DNA of 64,000 nt from Agrococcus sediminis (GTDB lineage: Bacteria; Actinomycetota; Actinomycetes; Actinomycetales; Microbacteriaceae), in the NCBI RefSeq assembly GCF_007923295.1, contig NZ_VOIR01000012.1, positions 248,001-312,000 of the forward strand, read 5' to 3'. Numbering within the stretch: the first letter of the stretch is position 1; every line of letters starts with the position of its first letter. The notes under the pieces were generated by a model. The model saw nothing but the letters and a program-made list of their open reading frames with translations. It did not search any database and was not told the DNA's origin. Position numbers and translations under genes: made by a program. Below, piece by piece: positions 8,942-15,900 of the stretch.

Positions 8942-9738
8942 CGGCGTCCCCTCGCCTCGGTGTCGATGCGGTGCAGCGTGCCGAGCTCGGCGCGCTGCGC
9001 CCGCTCCCCTGTCTCGGCCGGGATGCGCCCGCGCTCGACGAGCAGCGCGATGGCGCCGTCGCGGTCGGCGCGGATGCGGTCGAGCTCGCTCGCGGGGATC
9101 GTCGCGAGGGCGGCGCGGAGGCGATCGCCGTCGTGCGCGCGCTCGGCCGCCTCGCGCTCCGCCGCGCCCGCGTCGACCCGCGAGCCGGCGACGAGCACGA
9201 GCACGCCGAGCGCGAGCCCGAGGACGCCGGCGATGAGCACGGGCACGCGCCACGGGCCCGCGTCGGCGACGGCCTGCAGCGCCCCGGCGCTGCTCATCGC
9301 CCACGCGGTGAGGCCTGCGAGGACCGCGGTGCCGAAGCCGAGCAGCAGCAGCGTGCCGTGGCGCTCGCGGCGGCCGCGCAGCCACCAGCCGGCGGCCACC
9401 GCCTGCACGACGGCGGCGATCGCGAAGCAGGCGCCGGCGATCGGCACCGAGGTGCTCGCGTCCATGCGGTGGAGGCCGAGCGGGTCGCCGAGGATGGCGG
9501 CGAGGCCGATGAGCGGGGCGATGAGCGCGAGCAGCGCGGGCAGCATGAGCCACAGGCCCGCCATCCCGCTGCCCTTCGCGGCGGCGACGCGGGCGAGCCC
9601 GGCGCCGTCGTCACCCATGTGGGCGAGGGCCTCCGGATGCCGCTGCAGCGCGTACGCCTCGAGGATCCCGAGGCGCGGCTCGGCGGCGGCGGAGAGGTCG
9701 TCGGCCCAGGCGAGGGCGCTCTCGTGGCGCAGGCTCAC
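8938..9738 (-). CDS. uncharacterised four-helix membrane protein
   Basis: The 266-residue protein starts at GTG (9736-9738, MSLRHESALAW), which overlaps the previous stop as GTGA. Four hydrophobic segments are visible: LWLMLPALLALIAPLIGLAA, IAGACFAIAAVVQAVAAGWW, TLLLLGFGTAVLAGLTAWAM and VPVLIAGVLGLALGVLVLVAG. They are followed by a charged cytosolic tail of about 70 residues (RDGDRLRAAL...). I do not recognise a family. Its place between two members of the 207/206-aa paralogue family, in a WXG100 cassette, makes it a candidate membrane component of the secretion system or a membrane immunity protein. Confidence 0.75.
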   Translation of the reverse strand: MSLRHESALAWADDLSAAAEPRLGILEAYALQRHPEALAHMGDDGAGLARVAAAKGSGMAGLWLMLPALLALIAPLIGLAAILGDPLGLHRMDASTSVPIAGACFAIAAVVQAVAAGWWLRGRRERHGTLLLLGFGTAVLAGLTAWAMSSAGALQAVADAGPWRVPVLIAGVLGLALGVLVLVAGSRVDAGAAEREAAERAHDGDRLRAALATIPASELDRIRADRDGAIALLVERGRIPAETGERAQRAELGTLHRIDTEARGRR

Positions 9739-10355
9739 GCGGCACCCTCCTCGAGCGGCCAGCCGGCCTCGTCGGCGACGAACGCCGGGTGCGGCGAGCC
9801 GCGGAACGCCGAGCCGTCGGGCCGGTGCACCTCGATGCCGTCGACGAGGTCGCGCAGCCCCGGCATGCACAGCGCCAGCACCTCGGCGAGCGTCGGCTCG
9901 ACCGACACGACGACGGTCGCCGCGCCGTCGTCGAACGCGTAGAGCACGAAGCCCGCGGCGGCGCCCGGCTGCACGTCGTCGATGGAGGCGGTCGCGCTCA
10001 CCTGCACGCCGTCGCCGAGCGCCGCGCTCCCGAAGGGCTGCACGGCGGTGCCGGACTCGTGCCAGTCGGGGATCGCGGCGCTGTCGACGACGCGGGCGCG
10101 CACGACGGCGAACACGGGCAGCGCGCCCGGCCACACCTGCCACGCGAGCAGGTCGTCGGGGTCGCGCCGCGACAGGCCGGCCTCGAGCAGCACGGGCACC
10201 GCGCGGTCGAGCTCGGGCGTCCACCGCTCGCCGAACGCGCGCCGCAGCCCCTCGGAGCGCTCGGCCACCCAGCCGGCGTCGTCGCCGCCCGGCTCGGGCA
10301 TGCCGAGCCAGCCGGGAGCGGCCGTGCTCGCAGAGATCCGCCACATGTCCGTCAC
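9735..10355 (-). CDS. uncharacterised protein, paralogue C of a T7SS-locus family
   Basis: A 206-residue product is obtained from the GTG at 10353-10355, chosen because GGAGGG lies eight bases upstream; the ATG three codons later (10344-10346) is the alternative. It carries APGWLGMPEP near residue 15, a helical ERSEGLRRAFGERW stretch, LPVFAVVRARVVD in the middle and a C-terminal ATVVVSVEPTLAEVLALCMPGLRDLVDGIEV. This order matches the 215-aa and 207-aa proteins. Its stop overlaps the 266-aa gene start. It follows the 406-aa candidate substrate by 40 bases, as paralogue A follows the hydrolase. Confidence 0.75.
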   Translation of the reverse strand: MTDMWRISASTAAPGWLGMPEPGGDDAGWVAERSEGLRRAFGERWTPELDRAVPVLLEAGLSRRDPDDLLAWQVWPGALPVFAVVRARVVDSAAIPDWHESGTAVQPFGSAALGDGVQVSATASIDDVQPGAAAGFVLYAFDDGAATVVVSVEPTLAEVLALCMPGLRDLVDGIEVHRPDGSAFRGSPHPAFVADEAGWPLEEGAA

Positions 10356-10395
10356 CGCTCGCACCCTCCGTCGCCGCCCGTCGCCGAGCCCTCGC

Positions 10396-11616
10396 TCACC
10401 AGAGGATGTCGAAGGCCGGGAACCGCTTCTTGATCGTCTCATGCCCGCTGAACATCGAGATCCAGCCGTCGTACTTGAGCGGCACGCCCATCAGGCCGTG
10501 CATGAGGTCGGATGCGGTGGCGAGCGCGGGGAGGATGCCGGTCGCACCGTCGCTCATCTTCTCGTAGGCGGCGATGTCGCGCCCGGTCAGCAGCCGCGCC
10601 ATCACGTCGCCGATGCCGTTGGGGTTGTTGCCGGTGACGAACTGGCGCAGGCCCCCGAGCACGCCGCTCGCGCCGCGGCCGTGGAACAGGTAGGCGAAGC
10701 CGAGCTCGCGCGCCTGCGAGCCGGCGGCGCTCCATGCCGTCTTGCCGAAGGCGCCGCCGAACATGTCGTCGGCGAAGCTGAACTTGCCGCCGGCGATCTT
10801 GCCGAGCTTGCCGAACGGCAGGACGCCGACGATCGCGAGCCCGAGCTGCATCCAGCCGGCGTCGCCGCGCATCTTCTGGTAGATCGTGAGCGCGAGCGCG
10901 ATCACGCCGATCACGGCGCCGATGAGGGCCAGGATCGGCCCGCCGACGATGATCGCGAGCACGCCCACCACGAGGCCGGCCCAGGCCAGCGCCTTCTGGA
11001 GCCCGGCGACGAACCCGTCGACGTTGTCCCAGAAGCCGTCCTTCACCTTGCCCTCGAGCACCTCGCCGATGTCCTTCGCGGCGGTGTCGAACGCGTCCTC
11101 CCACGTGTCGTAGTCGGCGTCCCAGCGACCGGCCTCCGCCTCCCACGCCTCGTAGGCGGCGAGCTTCGCGGCGTCCTCCTCGGCCTGCTGCTGCGCCTCG
11201 GGGCTGTCGGCCTCCGGCTCGAACCAGCCGCCCGTGCCGCGCGGCTCTACGGAGCCGGGCAGCGACTGGAACGTCGCCCAGAGCGCGGCGCACTCGTCGA
11301 CGTGCACGGTGATCTTGGGCTGCACGTCGGCGAGCGCCTCCCCGTAGGCGATGAGCACGGGCCCGGTGGGCTCGTAGAGCTCGCCGGCCTCGCGCAGCAG
11401 GCCGTAGGTGTCGCCCACCACCTCGCGCAGCTTCTCGACCGCGAGGCCCCGCTGGCCGTCGGCGCCGTCCTTCACCTGCTCGAGCGTGTCGGCGCTCGCG
11501 ATCATCGACTGGCCGAGCTGCTCGATGCGCTCGCCGCGCTCGACGATGCTGCCGGCGTCGCCCTCGACGTACTCGATCCAGCGGCCCTTGGGCGACTGCG
11601 GTCCTGCGTACACCAT
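10396..11616 (-). CDS. candidate T7SS substrate with WXG-like N terminus and membrane segment
   Basis: This 406-residue protein starts at ATG 11614-11616 with GGAGGAG seven bases upstream. Residues 1-115 are helical and resemble a WXG/ESX-type region (GDAGSIVERGERIEQLGQSM...). An acidic Glu/Ala stretch at about 130-175 contains several Trp residues. Residues about 209-247 form one or two hydrophobic helices (GVLAIIVGGPILALIGAVIG). The C-terminal 150 residues are Gly/Phe-rich and not recognised. No catalytic motif is evident. The combination of ESX-like N terminus, membrane segment and unknown C terminus is typical of polymorphic T7SS substrates. It lies 19 bases after the 102-aa WXG100-like gene. 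Confidence 0.75.
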   Translation of the reverse strand: MVYAGPQSPKGRWIEYVEGDAGSIVERGERIEQLGQSMIASADTLEQVKDGADGQRGLAVEKLREVVGDTYGLLREAGELYEPTGPVLIAYGEALADVQPKITVHVDECAALWATFQSLPGSVEPRGTGGWFEPEADSPEAQQQAEEDAAKLAAYEAWEAEAGRWDADYDTWEDAFDTAAKDIGEVLEGKVKDGFWDNVDGFVAGLQKALAWAGLVVGVLAIIVGGPILALIGAVIGVIALALTIYQKMRGDAGWMQLGLAIVGVLPFGKLGKIAGGKFSFADDMFGGAFGKTAWSAAGSQARELGFAYLFHGRGASGVLGGLRQFVTGNNPNGIGDVMARLLTGRDIAAYEKMSDGATGILPALATASDLMHGLMGVPLKYDGWISMFSGHETIKKRFPAFDILW

Positions 11617-11635
11617 CTCGGTCTCCTCCGTCGGA

Positions 11636-11944
11636 TCAGGCCGCGGCGTCGGAGGACTCGAGCTTCAGCGCGGCCTCCTGGTCGAACTCGGCGAAGCCCT
11701 CGAGCACGCCCTGGACGTGGTCGCGCACCTTGGTCATGTCGCGGGCGAGGTCGACCCGCTTGTCGTTCCAGCGGCTCTCGAAGTCGCCGGCCCGGTCGCG
11801 GAGGTCGCCGCGCCCGAACGGGCGCCCGATCGCGGCCTCGAGCTCGCTCGACCGGTCGCCGGCGCTCTCGAGCTCGGTGATGATCTCGTCGAGCTGCATG
11901 CGCAGAGCGAGCAGCTCATCGAACGTGATGAGCACGTCGTGCAT
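11636..11944 (-). CDS. small WXG100-like protein (102 aa)
   Basis: The 102-residue helical protein MHDVLITFDELLALRM... has a central DFESRWNDKRVDL turn, similar to DFADTWDDTRERF of the 91-aa protein and positioned like the W-x-G of ESAT-6 proteins. No signal peptide or YxxxD/E tail is seen. The start ATG (11942-11944) is preceded by AGGGGAG. It heads the cassette containing the 406-aa protein and has a palindrome-linked promoter. It is likely a helical-hairpin partner of the downstream substrate. Confidence 0.8.
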   Translation of the reverse strand: MHDVLITFDELLALRMQLDEIITELESAGDRSSELEAAIGRPFGRGDLRDRAGDFESRWNDKRVDLARDMTKVRDHVQGVLEGFAEFDQEAALKLESSDAAA

Positions 11945-11990
11945 GATCTCCCCTTGCTCGGCGCGGCAGTCGCGCCCTCCGTCATTCCCA

Positions 11991-12035
11991 ACCTATGCGG
12001 GGCCGCCGCGCCCGGCGATGGGGAGGACTCCCCAC
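11991..12035 (-). promoter_or_regulatory. palindrome-linked promoter of the 102-aa/406-aa cassette
   Basis: The palindrome at 12018-12035 has 17 of 18 bases identical to the full motif. It is 21 bp upstream of the minus-strand hexamer TAGGTT (11991-11996). The leader to the ATG at 11944 is about 40 bases. Confidence 0.55.
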
Positions 12036-12062
12036 CCGGTGCGCGCCGCTCCGCTCCGCGTG

Positions 12063-12089
12063 GAGGGGGCCGACGTCGCCGGCCCCCTC
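12063..12089 (-). terminator. terminator after WXG100 copy 2
   Basis: A 10-bp perfect stem (gagggggccg / cggccccctc) with a 7-base loop lies 13 bases past the stop at 12103. It makes this WXG100 gene a single-gene transcript. Confidence 0.8.
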
Positions 12090-12102
12090 AGCGAGCATCG
12101 GC

Positions 12103-12390
12103 TCAGCTGCCGGCCATCTGCTCGTCGAGCGACTGGATCGCCTGCATCATGCCGCGCAGGGCCTCGCCCATGTCGGAGATGCCCTCGATCGCCTGCTCGA
12201 GGCCGGTCGTCAGCTCCTCGTAGCCCTCGCCGAACTTGCCCGACGCGTGCTGCGTCTTGAAGTCCTCGCCCAGCAGGGTGTCGACCTGGCTCTTCAGGTC
12301 CTTCAGGACACCCGAGATGTCCTCCTTGCCGGTGTCGAGCTTGCCCGCCACCGACTCCATCTCGGCATAGGAAGCACCGAAATCGCTCAT
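12103..12390 (-). CDS. WXG100 family protein, copy 2
   Basis: This 95-residue WXG100-type protein begins MSDFGASYAEMESVAGKLDTG. It is predicted to fold as a helical hairpin and to be exported by the adjacent EssC-type ATPase. The hairpin turn reads EDFKTQHASGKFGEGY; the usual Trp of W-x-G is absent, while the A-S-x-x-F pattern that follows it in WXG100 proteins is kept. The protein is identical in all 95 positions to copy 1, with four silent base differences. It has its own degenerate palindrome promoter and its own terminator. No YxxxD/E export tail is visible. Confidence 0.9.
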   Translation of the reverse strand: MSDFGASYAEMESVAGKLDTGKEDISGVLKDLKSQVDTLLGEDFKTQHASGKFGEGYEELTTGLEQAIEGISDMGEALRGMMQAIQSLDEQMAGS

Positions 12391-12445
12391 GGCCGTCTCC
12401 TCTTCGGATCGTGTTCCGCCGGCCCGACCGGGCCACCTGAGGAAG

Positions 12446-12491
12446 ACTCTACGATTCGCGCGCTGGGAGCGCGATGGGGAGAGGTGCCCAC
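12446..12491 (-). promoter_or_regulatory. palindrome-linked promoter of WXG100 copy 2 (degenerate)
   Basis: The left half ATGGGGAG (12474-12481) is intact and the right half has decayed to GTGCCCAC, in phase. TAGAGT (12446-12451, minus strand) follows at 22 bp. The upstream region still resembles that of copy 1, suggesting both arose with the gene duplication. Confidence 0.5.
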
Positions 12492-12520
12492 CCGGATCGC
12501 CCTGCCCGGACCACGCGGAA

Positions 12521-12546
12521 GGGGCCCGGCATCGCTGCCGGGCCCC
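12521..12546 (-). terminator. terminator after WXG100 copy 1
   Basis: A perfect 11-bp stem (ggggcccggca / tgccgggcccc) with a 4-base loop lies 15 bases past the stop at 12562. Confidence 0.85.
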
Positions 12547-12561
12547 TCGATGCCGCTGCGG

Positions 12562-12849
12562 TCAGCTGCCGGCCATCTGCTCGTCGAGCGACTGGATCGC
12601 CTGCATCATGCCGCGCAGGGCCTCGCCCATGTCGGAGATGCCCTCGATCGCCTGCTCGAGGCCGGTCGTCAGCTCCTCGTAGCCCTCGCCGAACTTGCCC
12701 GACGCGTGCTGCGTCTTGAAGTCCTCACCCAGCAGGGTGTCGACCTGGCTCTTCAGGTCCTTCAGGACACCCGAGATGTCCTCCTTGCCGGTGTCGAGCT
12801 TGCCCGCCACCGACTCCATCTCCGCATAGGAGGCGCCGAAATCGCTCAT
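12562..12849 (-). CDS. WXG100 family protein, copy 1
   Basis: Same 95-residue product as copy 2, in tandem, 171 bases apart. ATG 12847-12849 is preceded by AAGGGA eight bases upstream. It is the first gene after the EssC-type ATPase. In T7SS the ATPase recognises WXG100 proteins and drives their export as dimers; two identical genes imply a homodimer supplied at high dose. The intact palindrome promoter lies about 60-100 bases upstream. The four differing codons (Gly, Ala, Gly, Ala) all end in G or C here except one GGT, which fits silent drift after duplication. Confidence 0.9.
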   Translation of the reverse strand: MSDFGASYAEMESVAGKLDTGKEDISGVLKDLKSQVDTLLGEDFKTQHASGKFGEGYEELTTGLEQAIEGISDMGEALRGMMQAIQSLDEQMAGS

Positions 12850-12906
12850 GGGTCCGATCCCTTCATCGTTGCCGATCCATGGCCCAGCCGGACCATCCGA
12901 GACCCC

Positions 12907-12952
12907 ACGCTACGGAGGGGCCCCTCCCCCATCAATGGGGAGGACTCCCCAT
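12907..12952 (-). promoter_or_regulatory. palindrome-linked promoter of WXG100 copy 1
   Basis: The perfect palindrome at 12935-12952 overlaps the last codons of the EssC gene. TAGCGT (12907-12912, minus) follows at 22 bp. A TTGATG at 12930-12935 sits 17 bp upstream of that hexamer and could be a -35. A second perfect 14-bp palindrome, GGAGGGGCCCCTCC (12914-12927), fills the spacer. Confidence 0.6.
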
Positions 12953-15900
12953 GCCCGCGGGCTCGGGCTGCGCCTGCGGGGCGAGCGCGGCGCCCTCCGG
13001 CACGAGCGGCAGCTGCACCGTGACCGCGCGGCCCTGCTGCACGAAGATGCCGCGGCCCTCGGGGAAGTCGCCGCGCTTGACCTTCGGGAAGGGCACCTTG
13101 AAGACCGAGTCGCCGTCGTAGGCGTCGGGCTTCAGCACGATGCCCTTCCGGCCGGCCTTGAAGTCGCCGATGAAGCCGTACCCGCCCGTCACCTGCGTGA
13201 TGTCGGCGTCGCCGATCAGCAGGTGGTCGCTGCGGTTGACGGCCTGGAAGAGCGCCTTGAGCGCCCGCTCGGCGTCCGAGTCGGCGAACTGCGGCACGTT
13301 CTCGACCACGATCATGATGCGGCCCGGGATCGACTCGTCGCCGACGATCTCGGCGAGCTCGGTCGCGAGCTCCTTCGCGGCATCCGGCTTCGTGACGCTG
13401 CGCACCCACGGCCGGAACCCCTCGAGCGCCGACCGGCGCCCCGCGAAGTGGAACAGCCGCACGTCGGGGTCGAACCGCTCCATCGCCACGACCAGCGCGC
13501 GCATCGCGTTCGTCTTGCCCGATCCGGGCGGCCCCGCGACGATGAACGTGCCGACCGGGTCGAAGTCGCGCGGCGCGAGCGTGTCCTCGGCGACGCCGAG
13601 CACCGGCAGGTCGTCGACGCGGTCCGGCAGCTGCTCGAGCGAGAGCCGCGTGGGCAGCGCCCCGATCTCCTCGACGTCGGGCGCGCCCTGCTCGCGCAGC
13701 GCCTGCGCCAGCTGCCCCATGAGCTTCGTCTGCTCGGCCACGTTCGGCGTGCCGCCGAGCGTCGCGACCTGCATCTCGAGGCCGTCGACGATCGCGCGCC
13801 CCGGCGCCGACCGGTCGTCGAGCACGTCCTTCGGGGCGCCGACGAGCATGTAGCCCGACTCGTCCGAGAGGCGCAGCACGACGCGGCGCGAGATGTTCGA
13901 GCTGACCGCCGTCGGCACCGCGCCTGAGCGGTCGGCGGTGACGACCGCGTGGATGCCGAGCGGCCTGCCCTCGCCGAGGATGCGCATGAAGACCTGGTAG
14001 AACGGCGACCTGGCGCTCGTGATCTCCCAGTCGGCCTTGAACTGCGGGAAGTTGTCGAGCAGCAGGAAGATGCGGCTCGTCGACGGGTCGACGAGCTCGC
14101 GGTACTCGGTCAGGCTCGCGGCGCTCGCGGCGGCGAAGGCCTTCCCGCGACGGTCGAGCTCGCGGCCGAGCGAGCGCAGCAGCCGCTGCACGCGCTCCGC
14201 GTCGTCGCCGGCGATGATCGAGCCGACGTGCGGCAGCACCTCGAGCGACTTCAGCGCACCGGAGGCGAAGTCGAGGCCGTACACCTCGGCGCGGCTCAGC
14301 TCCGGCCGGATCCCGGCGGCGATGCCGATCGTCTTCAGCAGCGTCGACTTGCCCGAGCCGGAGGTGCCGTACACGAGCAGCGAGCCGTCGCGGTCGGGGT
14401 GGAAGTGCACGGCGTCCTGCCGCTGGCGCTCGGGGATGTCGGCCTTCCCGAGCACGATGCGGCCGTCGCCGTCCTGCGGCAGGTCGCGCAGGTCGACCGT
14501 CGTCTCCAGGTCGTCGAGCCACGGGCGGCGGGGCGCCGGGATGCCGGCGAGCCGCGTCGCCTCGATGAGGGTGCGCACCATGCGCTTCTGGTCGTTGGGG
14601 CCGAGGTCCTCGTCGTGCGAGTCCGACTCGGGCGCGGCCTCCGGCTCCCAGCGCTGCACCGAGCCGAACCGCAGCTCGGCGACCTTCACGTCGGCGGGCT
14701 TCGCCTCGTCGGGACGCGTCCACCCGCCCGCGTAGGCGGACTGGAACGGGACGAGCCGGCCCGGCCCCGTCTTCGCGATGCCGCGGCCGGGGATGGACGG
14801 CGGGAACGACGCGGCCACGGGGTCGTCGACGACGTCCTTGGAGTCGGACTCGTCGGCCATGCGCAGCGCCACCCGCAGGTTGGTGTTCGCGCGCAGGTTG
14901 TCCTTGATGACGCCGGCGGGCCGCTGCGTGGCCATGATGAGGTGGATGCCGAGCGAGCGGCCGCGCTGCGCGATGTCGACGACGCCGTCGACGAACTCGG
15001 GCACCTCGCCCGCGAGCGCCGCGAACTCGTCGATGACGAGCACGAGCGCCGGCGGCGTCTCCGGGTCCTGCCGCTTCTCGAGCTCGAGCAGGTCCTTCGC
15101 CTTCTTGCGGTTGAACAGGTGCTCGCGGTGGTGCAGCTCTGCGCGCAGGCTCGTGAGCGCGCGACGCACGAGGTGGGGGCTGAGGTCGGTGACGAGCCCG
15201 ACGCAGTGCGGCAGCTCGACGCAGTCGGCGAACGCGGAGCCGCCCTTGTAGTCGACGAACAGGAACGTGACGCGGTCGGGGCTGTGCGCCGCCGCCATGC
15301 CGAGCACCCAGGCCTGCAGGAACTCCGACTTGCCGGCGCCCGTGGTGCCGCCGACGAGCGCGTGGGGGCCCTGCGTGCGCAGGTCGAGCGTCATCGCGTC
15401 CGTCGCGCCCTGGCCCATGATGGCTCGCAGGGTGCCTGCCTTCTTCAGCCGCGGCTTCTGCGCGCCCGAGCGGTCGAGGATCGTGCTGCCCTGCCGCCAC
15501 CGGTCGACGACCGCGCTCGGGTCCTCGGCGAGCTCGGGCCCGACGAGGTTCAGCAGCATGACGGAGTCGGGGATGTCGGAGGAGTCGTCGATCACGATGC
15601 TCGCGTCGACGACGGGCGCGAGGCGCTTCGCGAGCATCTGCATGTAGTCGTTCGAGACGCCCTCGACGGTGACGCCCTCGTAGTCGACGCCCGAGCGCAC
15701 CGTGCCGACGCGCGCGGCGCCGAGGCCCGCGGAGACGTCGACGAACGAGCGGCAGACGGCCGGCAGCGACTCCACCGTCGGCGCGACGAAGACGCCGTAG
15801 ACGCCCACCGCCGAGCCGCGCTCGAGGATCTGCGTGAGGCGCGGGCGGTCGACCGGCGCGTCGTTCGTGACGACGAGCACGACCGAGGTCTGGATGCTCG

